Shown: piece by piece, positions 32,853-44,544 of the stretch
Layout of the letters: each line of letters begins with the position of its first letter
How positions within the stretch are numbered: position 1 is the first letter of the stretch
Assembly: GCA_023614405.1 (NCBI GenBank)
Contig: CM042686.1
Coordinates: forward strand, 464,226,740 to 464,290,739
DNA: 64,000 bases
Source: Avena insularis
Taxonomy: Eukaryota; Streptophyta; Magnoliopsida; Poales; Poaceae
Reading direction: 5' to 3'
Made by a program: the position numbers and the translations under genes
The notes under the pieces: generated by a model
Told to the model about the DNA's origin: nothing
The model's database searches: none
What the model saw: only the letters and a program-made list of their open reading frames with translations

Positions 32853-33533
32853 GCTCCCCATGCCGAGGTCAACCTACCCCCTCTAGCTATGGATTGTTCG
32901 GCTGTTGTGGCTCCTTAGGAAAAAACTTTGAAGTTTGTTAAATCCTTGGTGTGTCGGGTGCAGATGTATCAAACAATGTGATATTTTGCTACCTCTAAGT
33001 TTTTATGTCGGATTAACTTGGGCGAAGTCCTCGAGTTTCACTTTCTTGTTCCCCATATTTTATGACTCGGCTCGCGTCTACCTTGATTTGGCATTTGACT
33101 TATGAGTCCGAGGTTCAAAAAATTGACTTAACAATACTTGAAACTTTAGGATTAGCTCAAAATAATTCAACATAATAGGAATAAAGTAAATACAGGGGTT
33201 AGTTCGAAAAACAAACGTCGGCTTGATTATGTTCCTTTCCTTAGTCATTTTTCATGTGCTTAGCAATTCCAAACTTGTTATCTTTCTTGCCATGAAGCCA
33301 ATTCTTGTTGGACAACAGCAATTCGAAGATTTAGCTTTTGGTGCCTACATATTACTAATTTGGCTAAGGCATAAGTAATCTAAGCCTGTCGACGTATAAA
33401 AGTAAATACAGAAAATGACAATTATTATTAAGGCAGTCCCCGAGTTTCTGCTTGGGCTGCCGAAGTTTCATTGATAAGCTCACTACCGACATACTGGTCG
33501 ACATATGAGAGTTCAAGATACATACACTTTTAG
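32853..33533. other. Non-coding spacer of Tat3
   Basis: AT-rich sequence between the converging antisense gene and integrase. No frame of note. Confidence 0.5.
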
Positions 33534-33892
33534 CTAAGTGTAAAACGGGCAAAGTAGAGCTACATTCCATGGGCCCTTGGATTCCTCGCCGGACATGTCC
33601 GCCTTGTTTCTCTTGTGGTCGTGCATCAATGAGATAGTAGGCATCATTGTGTAATGCTTTTCTTACAATGAATGGCCCTTCCCATGGGGTGATAGCTTAT
33701 GCATGCCAGCAATGCGCTGCACTAGCCAAAGTACAAGATCTCCTTCCCAAAAGACTCGGGGGTTCACTTTTCGGCTATGGTAGCATTAGAGATTTTGCTG
33801 ATATATGGCGGATCTGGACAAGGCCGGTTCTCTCGCTTCTTCTAGCAGATCAACATCATTTTGCTAGGCTTCTTGCACTTCGGCTTCTGTGT
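33534..33892 (-). pseudogene. C-terminal end of Tat3 integrase
   Basis: On the - strand HKLSPHGKGHSL ... GPWNVALLCPFYT ends at TAG 33534-33536. It matches the end of Tat2 integrase (HKLSPVWEGPFLV ... RPWNIAQLCPFYS), including the conserved W-N-x-A-x-L-C-P-F-Y tail. Frames are shifted within it. Upstream parts are cut by the Athila2 insertion. Confidence 0.75.
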
Positions 33893-33902
33893 ATTGGGTG
33901 AC

Positions 33903-35349
33903 TGATAGCTGTGAGATTCGACATATTTTTGATGGTTTTTATTGGTGGTTTTCTTCTGGATTTGATTGTTTTCTAGCTTTACCTAACGCTAATACTTCGG
34001 TAGCAAAGAAAAGTTGGTTTTAATGTGTGTTTCAGGTTCTGAACATCAACATAAGGTTTTAACAAGAGAAACACAATATTCAGGAAAAAATAATCAAGTC
34101 TCTTTTCAGAAGCAATCAAGGGAGGCATACAGAAGCTTTAACGAGCAACTATATGGCAGGAATATTTTTTTCGGTCGTATAGTTCCCACCGCCTCCGTCT
34201 TGTCAAAAGGGACAATTTTCATGAAGAGGAGGGACGCAAAATCATAACACAGCAGCTGACATCCCATCCAGAAAGGAGAAAGAAGAGATCCGGAGAAGGA
34301 GGGGAGGACGTTCTTCATCTCGCTCCACAATCTTCGACCTCCTATCCATCACACCCTCATAGCCATTACTTGTACTTGAGAGAGATATCTTCACTTTGCA
34401 AGATTAGGGTTTGAGATTTTTCCTTCCTATCTTGAATTGTGTTGGATTACTTTTCTATTCTTATTGTGGATCTCCATGATAATATTGAGAAGAACTCCCT
34501 TTATTTAATTATATCAATGATGCTTTCTTCTCACAGGTGTGAGTAAGTTCATTGGGCGTGGGAGATGTAAGGCCTTGGTTAGATGTGATGTGCCTCCATA
34601 TATTTTCCATTAGTTTGTGATTGATTTTAATTACTATATTATGTGTGCTTGACTATCTATGGGATGCCTAATGCTTGTTGTCCAATTAAGGGCCCATACA
34701 ACATGATGCTTTGTTCTACATAGATAGGATCTTGTTTGCTAGCAGATCGTTGACACCCGAGTGACATGGGGATATCAATGGGAAACTAGTTTGAATCGAG
34801 GATCACGAGGAACCATTGTGCTTATTGCATTAATCTGATCCAAGGAGCTTAATTTCTAAGCAACCTGAAGGATCTTAATCGTCTAGTGACTGACCATGGT
34901 TTTGGTAACAGACTAGTAGGATTATTGAAGTTGGGATGAAATCTACCAAGAGCAGTTCTGGCTAATTATGGGTTGCTTGCCTACACATATACTTATAAGA
35001 TTATAATTGTTACACTTATCATCCATCCACCTGGCACAGTCACTATCACCATGAACTGTATCTCCCTGTTGCTTCTTTGTCATCTGTAGAAAACCACAAA
35101 CAATTGAATCGTTTTTTACTTTTATGTTTTTTATTCCTGAAGTTTACATTTTAGTTTTATTTAAATACATCCAGTTTAATATAAATTTCATTCTTATTTC
35201 CACACTTGCAGTCAATTAACTCGAAGACCTATGGCAACTTTGAGTGTGACAGAGACTTCATTCATAAACACTTACCTTTGGGCTCCCTGTGGGATCGATA
35301 TCTATACTTCAAAACTAGCTACAAACAATCTGTGCACTTGCAGACATCA
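33903..35349 (+). repeat. 5' LTR of Athila2
   Basis: It starts TGATAGCTGTGAG and ends GACATCA followed by AGCTATTTTCTAGCGCC, the same end context as Athila1 (CATCAAGCGATTTTCTGGCGCC). A hairpin AACTATATGGC ... GGTCGTATAGTT at 34146-34184 matches the array at 50.7-51.2 kb. Confidence 0.7.
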
Positions 35350-35359
35350 AGCTATTTTC

Positions 35360-35377
35360 TAGCGCCATTGCTAGGGA
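35360..35377 (+). other. Decayed Asp-tRNA primer-binding site of Athila2
   Basis: TAGCGCCATTGCTAGGGA differs from the Athila1 site TGGCGCCGTTGCCGGGGA at four positions. All four are C-to-T or G-to-A transitions: one CG became TA, one CG became CA, and one CTGG became CTAG. Confidence 0.7.
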
Positions 35378-35392
35378 GCTAAGTGCTAAGTG

Positions 35393-35917
35393 TGTCGTCG
35401 GATTGATGACAAGTACGCCATGAGGGGGTCCTCGAGGCATGCGGAAGAGAGGGGTGTGAGACATACGGTGTTCCGGGACGGTGAGCACACAAGTTTACCT
35501 AGGTTCGAATCCGCCGGCTTTGGACGGATCCTACTCCTGCTAGCAATCTAGTAATACGGCAGAGCCGGAATATGGGTTACAAGGGTTTGCCTGTGCGAGT
35601 TGAGATTGTAGACTATTGAGGGTCTAAAGTGTTGGTTCCCTAAAGGCTCTCCCTAGGACGGCTTATATAGTCATCCGGCCTAGGGTTTACAGGAGAGGTA
35701 TATCCGGCTACGACTAAGAGTCGGTTATAGAGTACATCTTGAACTACAAGTAACATTATGGGCCTAAGTCGGTAAGTCTTCTGGGCCTTCCCGTAGCCGG
35801 ATTGGACTCCGTCTTCTCTCCCTGACTAGGCCGCCCATGAAGCAAAGCTCTAACCCGAAGTGGGCCACCCTGGTCAGTGAGGAACTGTGAGGATACCCGG
35901 AAAGTATATCCCCAACA
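35393..35917 (-). repeat. 3' LTR of Tat2
   Basis: 525 bp, the same length as its partner. On the - strand it carries a TATATAAG box (35669-35662), which has become TATATATG in the partner LTR. It differs from the right LTR by a small number of mainly transition changes. Confidence 0.93.
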
Positions 35918-36483
35918 GCAGCCCTCGGAGGCCTCCAAGATCCAAAGTCGGTTTTATCATCGTCTAGCTTGATCTTCGGCTTGCAGAATCTTGAAGGGTT
36001 CCTGAAACTTCACAACAAAAAATACGATCCAGGTCTTAAAAATAAGTCGGACCTATCAACAGGTTACTCGGATTTTCCAGCTTGATTTCAAACTAAGCCG
36101 GAACTTGATCTCTAACACCACCGGACACAAGTCATGGTCAAGTCACGTCATCTGACAGACATCCTGTCAGCACGACCGTTGATGGGTCCACGGTTCGCGG
36201 AACCGAGGTGCCGTTTCAATGCATGCGCGGAGATCGAGGCGACGTAATCATCGCGTGGGTCCTTCCCAATTCCTTCCACGACGCGTGGCGGTTACACTGT
36301 AGCATTTGCACGAATCTTGGCGCGGTTAGGTGGATATAAGGGGTTAGGATTTTCTCCTTCTCTCTTCACCTGTTCCCTTGCCTTTTCCTCTCCTCCAAAT
36401 CCCCCCGCGTGCATAGAGCTCCTCTACTTTTCCCCAAAAAACTCCCAGCGCCGCCCATCCAAGGTCATCTGCCCATCGGAGAA
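35918..36483 (+). promoter_or_regulatory. Probable promoter and leader of the antisense gene of Tat2
   Basis: About 570 bases lie between the 3' LTR and the ATG of the antisense gene. A TATA-like GGATATAAGGGG is at 36332-36343, about 145 bases before the ATG at 36484, with C-rich leader sequence after it. ACGCGTGG and GCGCGGTT boxes lie upstream. The gene therefore seems to have its own promoter separate from the LTR. No direct evidence of use. Confidence 0.45.
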
Positions 36484-39400
36484 ATGGCTTCTTCCTCCTC
36501 TTCCGGCTTGGCGGCAGCAGAGGCGACGGCGGCGACGGAAGCGGTGGCAGAGAAGGAAAGATTCCGCGGGTCTGGATCCCTGCGTACTCGATGACGAGAA
36601 ACTCTAGAACATGGAGACAGAAGGGCTCCTCCGCGCCGGTGACTGGCGGAGCGGCTTCGAGGAGACCGTCCCCAACCCGCGCGCCGGCGAGCGGGTCCAC
36701 TTCGGCACCCACCTCGACAGAGGTTTGTCATTTCCTCCCTCGGAGTTCTTCTCCGAGGTGATTGACCATTACGGTATTCAACTCCACCATCTTCCTCCCA
36801 ACTCTCTCCTAGAGATGAGCGCTTACACTTCTTTGTGTGAGGGCTTTCTCGGCATTAGGCCGAGTTTGACCTTATTCCGGTATTATTTTCATGTCCGGAG
36901 AAATTCTATCACTGCCGGTGTTCCTTATATCACCGGTACCATTAGTTTTTCACTCAGATGCGAGCGCGCATACCCCAAAATCCTAGCTAGTGACTCGGTC
37001 AAACAGTGGCCAGCCACATTCTTTTATCATAGGGATATTCCGGCTCCCGGCAAAGCTAATGCTTTGCCGAGTTTTGTCGACGGAGCTGCCATAGCCCAAC
37101 CGTCTTGGGACGAGGCTGCTCCGGCTCTCAGTGACGATCTAATCCTCGCTAAGAGGCGGGTCGAGTATCTGATCAAACACAAAGGACTGAAGGGATCCGA
37201 CTTGGTCCAATGCTGGGTATCATGCCAGATCCAGCCCCTTCAGTACCACGGAGACCGACTGATGCACTCCATCATGTCGTCCAAGAAAGACCCCCTCCGC
37301 ATCAGCCCCAAAGCCTACACCATGCAGGGCTATATAAGCCAGATCAAGTGGCTGATAAGGGAGCGGATCGAGAGGAGGATCCCGGAGGTTTCTTTGGATA
37401 TGCATACGGCGGAAAACCCCATAGTGCCGGTAAGCTTCTATCAGTAAACCTTTTTATGTGTTTCAATCTTTGAGTTACACTGCAATACTGATATGTTTTC
37501 TTCTTTTCAGCTTGCTGCCCTCCCCGAGTCGGAATTTGCTCCGCTTGAAGGCTATCCTCTAGAGTTTTCTCAGGAGACAGAAGTGGTCCCATTGCCGGAC
37601 CTTACACTCAAGAAGCGCAAAGCTCCGACAGTGGCTGTTGGCACAAAGGAGGTGCCCGCCTTGAAGAGGTAACTTTCAATCACAACTTCCGCCTTTGCAC
37701 TTTACTCGAATTTCCTTCCGAGATGTAATGTTTCCGACTTTATTACATTCTCAGAGCTAAACAGCTCATCAAGGGCAAGGGTAAGGGAACTTCTTCGAAG
37801 CCCCTGCGACAGACGAAGCTTACCATAGCTTCTCCTGCCGTGGCTCCTCTGACTCCTGCCCCTCAACCTTCCGCAACACCGGTGATTTCTCTGGCTGCCG
37901 CAGAAGATCCGGCTCCTTCAACGGAGCCTGCGATCCTTGAATCGCAAACTAACGTCACCATGGGTGAGTCAAATCTAGATAAGGGTGAACCCTCTTTGGG
38001 TAATGATCCCTCGGCAGAAACTTTTGCCGAAAACCTTATTAGCAATCCGGGACTTACCAAGTTTGGCCTGTCCCGGAAATCTGCTGAAGAGATCCAGCGG
38101 CTGGCCAGGCAATGCCTAGAGAAAAGAAACTTATCTACCGAAGAAGAAGCGCAAGAAGCAGAGGACGTCAAGCACTCTGATCTTCTTGAACAAGTGCGTC
38201 TTCGCAACGAGAGGATCATGTCCGGGAGCTTCAACCGCTCTCGTGACCTCCTCGACTCTCGCTGAGAAGGTTGCAGTTGAAGTGAACGCGAGTTTGGATA
38301 AACTTACTCGCGAACAATATGTAAGTCGGAATTCTAACTCTTATTTTTTCCTTTATTTCATATCATATCCTCTAGCCCCCAAGCATGAAGTAGGATAAAT
38401 AATCTGGGTTTATGCTTCCTTAGGATGCCAAAGAACGAACTAGTGTAGCCCCCAAGGCTCGTGCTGATATTAGCAAAAATATTAGCCCGAGTCTTTAGTA
38501 GCTTTCTGGCTTTGGGTATTCTGACTTACAGAAAGTATATTCCTATAACCAGGATTTGTTGAAGAATGTGTGTGATAAGCAGAGAGAGATCAGAGCTCTC
38601 CGACTTAAAAATGCTGAGCTGAAAGTTGCTAAGGATGAAGCCGAAGGTAAACATTTCGAGACTCAAACCTTGTCTTTGTGTTTTCAATGTCGAATTTTTT
38701 CATTTAATTGTTGTTCTTTTTGACTTACAGCACTAGTGAAACAATCCTGTGCCATGATTGAACAGGCCGAGAACCTCAAGACTTTGGTGGTGGAGAACAA
38801 GGAGCTTCACCAAGAGCTGGATCAGCTCAAGGCTGATCATGAAAAGAGCATTGCTCAAATCCTTGAGTCCTCCTCCATGGCTACTGATGAGCGTGATCGC
38901 AAGATCGCTGCTCAAGGTCAAAAAATCTCGGACCTCAATAATGAGCTTTGCAGAGAGAGGGACCTTTCTGAGGTGCTCCGGGCTGAACTCTAGAGTCTTC
39001 GGGAAGAGAAAACCAAAATTGACGACGTCATTTTCGGTATGTTCCATCTGTCTGACTTGTCTTTTTTCTTCCTCTTCTTTCAATGTCGGATTTCTTTTAA
39101 GTGCTTTTGTCTATAGGTCCTCTGAACTTGACAGACTCCACCTCCGCTGAGCCCCGCACCCACCGACTTACCCAAGTCGGTGACCTGCTTCATGACTTCC
39201 GCCAATCCCTTGAGGACATTGGCGAAGCTCTCAAGATTCCGGACATGCATATCATGTCAGATTTTCAAAAGGGACAAGGCAAAGGAGATGCCATAACTTG
39301 TCCAGATTGGAACATGTCTTCTGCGGATCATGCGCAAAACACTCTCACCATGGTCATGAGCCACCATGGAAACATGGAAATATGGCAAGTGACCAGAGGG

Positions 39401-39661
39401 TACTGCAAAGTAGATGAAGACGGCTAGGAGCAGGACATTCAAGCCATCATGGACTCTTGTGCCGGATATGGGTGTCATGTGGCTGATTTGACCAGCTATG
39501 AAACTCCTTTCTTCATCCGCGTGGACACTCTGCCTCCGCCTCCAAAAGAATCAGCAGAAGTTTCTGACGATGACCACACCGTTTCGGATGTGGACATCTC
39601 GGAACGATACCAAGGAGGTGTATCCAGCGAGCCGGCAGCTCCTTCCTCTCCTGCATCATAG
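36484..39661 (+). pseudogene. Antisense intron-containing gene of Tat2: Transposase_28-like N-domain plus coiled coils
   Basis: Six exons are supported by GT/AG sites in compatible phase: 36484-37429, 37511-37668, 37755-38320, 38424-38646, 38731-39036 and 39117-39661. Exon 1 contains LLRAGDWR, ERVHFGTHLDRGLSFPPSEF, LHHLPPNSLLEMSAYTSLCE and GFLGIRPSLTLFRYYF. This is the plant 'putative gypsy type transposon' domain (Pfam Transposase_28). Later exons are serine/proline-rich, then long coiled coils (VVENKELHQELDQLKADHEK) and an acidic tail. Breaks: at least two small indels in exon 1 between 36550 and 36590, a frameshift near 38230, and TAGs at 36605, 38496, 38499, 38991 and 39425, nearly all fitting CAG. 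Biochemical role unknown; despite the Pfam name no transposase chemistry has been shown to my knowledge. Confidence 0.75.
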
Positions 39662-40243
39662 ATTACTAGAAATATTTTGTGTTATTCTGAAAAACATGAT
39701 GGTCCTATGAGTATGCAGTACTATATAACTTTACTAGTGCTAAGCTTTTGATCTATTCAACACTTTTGGCTTTAAATTTTTTGTGTGCCTGAAATGTTTA
39801 CATAAGCACTTGTATTTTTCGTCTATACTTATCGTTTATCTGGCTTTCTGCCTCGTCCCTTTCGTGAGCCAGCTAAACCTTCTGCCGGAAACTTTGCCGA
39901 GCAACGGAGCTCAATTACTAAATCAGTTTAAACTCAGAAACAAAGCCGGCTCCCAGTACCAACAATTCACTACTCGGAAAATGCCCGCATCCAGCAATCA
40001 GATAAATAACCAAAGTAAAGACTAGAAACTTTAGAGTTATACCCGAGGGTAGCAATTTTAGAATCGGAAATCTAAACCAGAACGAACATGAGCATAAAGT
40101 ACTTTCAAGCATTCTGGGATTTTTGACTATGACATGATCATTCGGAAATAAGATGGTAAGAACTTCTCAGAAAAACTTGAGGTAACCAAAACTTTTATTT
40201 CTCACAGAGCATGTACATATATATGTTTACAAAGAAGGATAAA
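39662..40243. other. Spacer between the converging antisense gene and integrase
   Basis: AT-rich, no gene. Both transcription units would end here, so it may hold the 3' UTRs of each. Confidence 0.5.
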
Positions 40244-41698
40244 CTAAGAATAAAAGGGACATAGCTGAGCAATATTCCATGGTCTGTCTAACTCATCCGG
40301 ATTTGTACTGCCTCCAGCCCTCTTTCTCTTCTTAGTAGCAGGTCTTTCTTTGACTGGCCTCATGTCAGTTAAGTAGTACAAACCATTGTGCAATACTCGA
40401 CTAACTAAAAAGGGCCCTTCCCATACTGGGGAAAGTTTGTGCTTTCTTTGTTGCACAAGCCGGAGAACCAAATCACCTTTATTGAAAGATCTATTTCGGA
40501 CTCTCTGGCTATGATACTTGCGTAACTTCTGCTGATAGGCTGTAGATCTCATTTTAGCAATGATGCGAACTTCGTCAACTAAATCGAGATCGTTTTCTCG
40601 AGAAATCTCAGCATCCTCTTCAATATACGCGGCCACTCTAGGAGAGGTGTGAATCAAATCACTAGGAAGAACTGCTTCTGCCCCATAGACGAAGAAGAAA
40701 GGTGTGTATCCAGTTGACCTATTTGGAGTCGTTCGTAAACTCCATATTACAGAGGGCAATTCCTCTACCCAAGCCCCCGTAGCACGTCGTAGTGGTGCTT
40801 CGAGTCTCGGCTTTAGGCCTTGTAGGATTAAACCATTTGCTCTTTCGACTTGTCCGTTAGCCTGTGGATGCGCGACTGGCGCAACGTTGAGTCGGACATT
40901 TTTCTCGTTGCAGAATTCAGCCAATTCTCCCATAGAAAAATTACTCCCATTGTCCGTGATAATGCTATGCGGATACCCATACCGGATTATAACATCCTCA
41001 TCAAATATTTTGGTTGTTGCTCCATCACAACTAGTGACAGGTTTAGCCTCAATCCATTTGGTGAATTTATCCACCATCACTAAGAGATGAGTAAATCCAC
41101 TTGGAGCTCGTTTAAATGGTCCTACCATATCAAGCCCCCAGACCGCAAAAGGCCATGTTATAGGTATTGTTTGCAGCTGATCATTCGGAACATGAGCTTG
41201 TTTGGCGTACTTTTGGCAGCCTTTGCACGTCTTGACTAATCGTTCGGCATCTGCCTGAGCTATAAGCCAGAAAAATCCATGTCTAAAAGATTTTGCCACT
41301 AAAGATTTGGCTGCAGCGTGGTGACCAGACTCGCCTTCGTGGATTTCCCTTAAGATTTCCACTCCTTCTTCGGGAGATACGCAGCACTGAAAAACCCTAG
41401 AAACACTCTGTTTATAGAGCTCACCTTTAACAATAGTATAGGATTTTGCTCGTCGGATAATCTGCCAGCTCAGAACCTCGTCTTCGGGTAATTTGCCATC
41501 TACCAGATAATCTAAGTAGGGTTGAGTCCAGCTGGGAATTACAGCCAGAACTGCTATTAGAGGTGAGTCGGATTTGGTCGGATATTCCTCATCTACTCCC
41601 TTTATCGAGGGAACTTTGAGGTGCTCTAAAAAAGCGTCATCCGGGACCTCTTTCCGTGCAGAGCCTATCCGAGATAGTGCAACTGCTTCCTCGTTTTC
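40244..41698 (-). CDS. Integrase of Tat2, open along its length
   Basis: A frame runs from near 41698 to TAG at 40244 with no stop. The zinc-binding part has HEGESGHHAAAKSLVAK, HGFFWLIAQADAERL and CKGCQKYAKQAH. The catalytic core shows WGLDMVGPFKRAPSG (first D), SIITDNGSNFSMGEL (second D) and VAHPQANGQVERANGLI (E), all present. The C-terminal region has HKLSPVWEGPFLVSRV and ends RPWNIAQLCPFYS. No chromodomain is seen, as expected for Tat. It is separated from RNase H only by a TGA at 41699-41701, which fits CGA. This is the best preserved domain of the element. Confidence 0.85.
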   Translation of the reverse strand, partial: ENEEAVALSRIGSARKEVPDDAFLEHLKVPSIKGVDEEYPTKSDSPLIAVLAVIPSWTQPYLDYLVDGKLPEDEVLSWQIIRRAKSYTIVKGELYKQSVSRVFQCCVSPEEGVEILREIHEGESGHHAAAKSLVAKSFRHGFFWLIAQADAERLVKTCKGCQKYAKQAHVPNDQLQTIPITWPFAVWGLDMVGPFKRAPSGFTHLLVMVDKFTKWIEAKPVTSCDGATTKIFDEDVIIRYGYPHSIITDNGSNFSMGELAEFCNEKNVRLNVAPVAHPQANGQVERANGLILQGLKPRLEAPLRRATGAWVEELPSVIWSLRTTPNRSTGYTPFFFVYGAEAVLPSDLIHTSPRVAAYIEEDAEISRENDLDLVDEVRIIAKMRSTAYQQKLRKYHSQRVRNRSFNKGDLVLRLVQQRKHKLSPVWEGPFLVSRVLHNGLYYLTDMRPVKERPATKKRKRAGGSTNPDELDRPWNIAQLCPFYS

Positions 41699-42211
41699 TG
41701 CTCAAGGGATGTATTGAACGTCAAACCCTTCGAACGATTTAGATAGATCATCCACGACAGCTTTATACACTGCCATGTGTTTATTTGCATTACAAATATC
41801 CGACACTTGTTGAGCAACAAGATCCGAATCTCCGTAACACATCAAATATCGGATGCCAATATCCTTAGCAATCCGGATTCCATGCAGCAGTGCTTCATAC
41901 TCGGCAATATTATTTGTCGCTGTGAAGTGGATCTGCAACACATATAGAAGTTTATCTCCTTGGGGTGAGTTGAGCACCACGCCAGCCCCCGAGCCCCCTC
42001 GAGCCTTAGACCCATCAAAGTATAGGGTCCAATATTCCGACTCAGGGAGGGTCATTTTCTCCTTCGTCTCTGTCCAATCAGTGACAAAGTCAGCAAGGAT
42101 CTGGGATTTGATTGCTATCCGAGGTTTATACTCAATATCAAAAACTGAAAGCTCTATGCCCCATTTGGCGATGCGTCCTATGGCGTCACTGTTGTTGATT
42201 ATATCTCTCAT
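41699..42211 (-). pseudogene. RNase H domain of Tat2
   Basis: YWTLYFDGSKARGGSGAGVV (first D), AEYEALLHGIRIAKD (E) and CYGDSDLVAQQV (D) are in place, so the catalytic set is readable. It is joined to the RT by a frameshift near 42200 (overlapping frames) and closed by a TGA at 41699-41701. The linker after RNase H continues as AENEEAVALSRIGSARKE. Confidence 0.85.
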
Positions 42212-43470
42212 GGGAGCTGATGCTCACCACGGTAATTGGATGCTCCTGAAAATAGTGTCGTAACTTACGAGATGCTAGAAAAACATCGTAAGCCAACTTT
42301 TGATAGTGTGGATATCGCTGTTTTGATTCTGTCGGGACCTCACTGACAAAGTAAGTCGGACGCTGCACCAAGTGCTCCTGTTTTACCTCCGGTCTCTCCA
42401 CCACCATGACGATACTAACGACCTTATTTGTCGCAGCAAGATAAAGCAACATCGGTTCCTGAGGTTTCAGTGCTGCCAGGATAGGAGTAGATGAGAGTAC
42501 TTTCTTCAGGTCTTGAAGTGCAGCTTCAGCTTCATCAGTCCAAACAAAATCCTTGGTCTTTTTCAGGAGTTTGTATAATGGTGCGGCTCTTTCACCAAGC
42601 CGGCTTACAAATCGACTGACCGCAGTGATGCAACCAGTTAATCTTTGTACGTCTTTCAGGCGAGTTGGCCTGGAAATATTGAGTATAGCCTTGATTTTGT
42701 CCCGGTTCACCTCTATGCCTCTTTGAGACACGATGAAACCTAACAATTTTCCGGCTAGTATTCCAAAGAAGCATTTCTTCGAGTTAAGCATGATGTTGTA
42801 TTTTTGTAGATTGGCAAATGTTTCCTCTAAGTCGGAAATCAGTGTTTCTTTCTTTTTGGACATCACCGCAATATCATCCACATATGCATGTACATTGCGT
42901 CCGAGTTGGTCGTGGAGGGAACGCTGCATCGTGTGCTGGTACGTAGCTCCTGTGTTCTTCATCCCAAAGGGCATTGTAACAAAATAGAAGGTTCCGAAGG
43001 GGGTTATGAATGAAGTTTTGACTTTGTCAGATTCCTTCATCCGGATTTGGTGATAGCCGGAATATGCGTCGAGAAAACAGAGGAGTTCTTGAGCCTGCCG
43101 TAGAATCGATAACTTGATCAATTCTAGGCAGAGCGAACGGATCTTTTGGACAAGCCTTGTTCAAGGCAGTATAATCAACACACATCCTTAAATCAGTGGT
43201 GTCCTTTTTAGGAACCATTACAGGATTGGCCGACCACTCAGTGTGGATGACCTCTTCTATGAATCCGGCTAACTCAAGCCGTGCTAGTTCCTTAGCTATT
43301 GACTTACGCTTTTCATCGCCGAAACATCGTAAGGACTGTTCGACGGGTTTAGCGTTCGGGTTTACATTTAGAGAGTGCTCGGCAAGTTCCCTAGGTACTC
43401 CGTTCATGTCAGATGGCTGCCATGCAAAGATATCTTGATTTGCTTGGAGGAACTTGACGAGCGTGCTTTC
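42186..43470 (-). pseudogene. Reverse transcriptase of Tat2
   Basis: Upstream frame 43470-43027: NPNAKPVEQSLRCFGDEKRK, GFIEEVIHTEWSANPVMVPK and RMCVDYTALNKACPKDPFAL. A one-base shift near 43085 leads into 43121-42186: LLCFLDAYSGYHQIRMKESD, TFYFVTMPFGMKNTGATYQ and NVHAYVDDIAVMSKK, with both catalytic aspartates kept. The thumb and connection regions follow (RPTRLKDVQRLTGCITAVSR, AAPLYKLLKKTKDFVWT). A TAG at 43471-43473 separates it from the protease linker and fits CAG. Confidence 0.88.
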
Positions 43471-43473
43471 CTA

Positions 43474-44490
43474 TGCGCTACCTAGGCCTACGCCTATCTG
43501 GGTCAGCTTGGAGGGGTCATCATCCTTCAACGGCGTCTTCTTCGTCTCTTCTAATGCCTTGAACTCCGGATTTGACTTTGTCACCTCCTTCTTCGTTGCA
43601 GGCATCTCGGACAGATCTATGCTCTTCTTGATCTCCTGGTACTCCTGGGTGTGCAGCACGGCTTCGGCAAAGGCGGCATTTCCATCCTCGCACTCTCGCG
43701 CTTTCTTTGGGTCTCCCCTTATGGTGATCACGCCGTTGGGACCTGGAATTTTCATCATATTGTAAATGTAACATGGACGAGCCATAAAAGCCTAGTAAGA
43801 CAGACGTCCGAACATAGCGTGGTACGCGCTCTTGAACGGGACCACTTCGAAAGAAAGTGCTTCTGTCTGATAGTTCTTTGGAGTTCCAAAGGTAACATCC
43901 AAAGTAATCTCTCCCAGGGAATTAGCTTGTCTTCCTGGGACAACTTCGTGAAAGATCACAGAGCTATGGTTCAGCTGGGTTTCCGAGATCTTCATCCGGC
44001 GTAGCGTTTCGACATAGAGAATATTGATACTACTACCACCGTCCATGAGGGTCTTGGAGAAACCATAACCGTCAATAAGTGGATTGACGATTAAGGCGTA
44101 TTTTCCTCGCATGTGCAACTTAGGTGGATGATCAGCGCGGTCAAATGTGATTGCCACTTCCGACTAGTCCAAGTATTGGGGGATAGCCAGAACTATTGCA
44201 TTGAGCTCGTGTAGAACTACTTTCTTGACCTTTGCGGGTTGAGATCCGAGGAAAGTGACATAAGTGTCCTTCTTGGTGGGAAAAGTTTTCTTCCCTTTCG
44301 GCTTGGGATTTGAAGCATCAGCTTCCTCCATGTCGGAATCTTCCTTGGTCTCTTTTTCTTTTTCGAGATTCTTCTTTCCCTTCTTCCGCTTAGCTTTGTA
44401 GCCTGCGGTGTCATCTCTTTTGATGTCGTCATTGAAACGACATTCGGCGTTGGTGTGGGACGAGCCCTCATTGGGGTCTAGGTGATGCAC
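43474..44490 (-). pseudogene. Gag C-terminus and protease of Tat2
   Basis: It starts with a lysine-rich stretch (GYKAKRKKGKKNLEKEKETK). The junction phrase SEVAITFDRADHPPKLHMRG follows, then the protease loop KTLMDGGSSINILYVETLRR with the D-G-G-S-S motif intact. Next are FGTPKNYQTEALSFEVVPF, RPCYIYNMMKIPGPNGVIT and a linker to RT. In-frame TAGs occur at 44164-44166 (position usually W) and 43792-43794 (fits CAG). Order and motifs match Tat1. Confidence 0.85.
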
Positions 44491-44544
44491 ACATGGGTTA
44501 TTGGCAATGTCGGCCCAAGAGTAGGTTTTGCCTGGTTGCTGGTC

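Larger units (their letters stand above)
31565..33902 (-). mobile_element. Remnant of a Tat-lineage Gypsy element (Tat3)
   Basis: Reading from the 3' LTR (left): an antisense coiled-coil gene on the + strand, then the C-terminal end of integrase on the - strand, in the same order as in Tat2. At 33903 an Athila-like LTR begins, so the rest was displaced beyond that insertion or deleted. Confidence 0.7.

Noticed and set aside
35388..35392. An additional AAGTG at 35381-35385 as target duplication of Tat2
   Set aside because: Only the copy directly abutting the LTR (35388-35392) fits; the other is coincidental.
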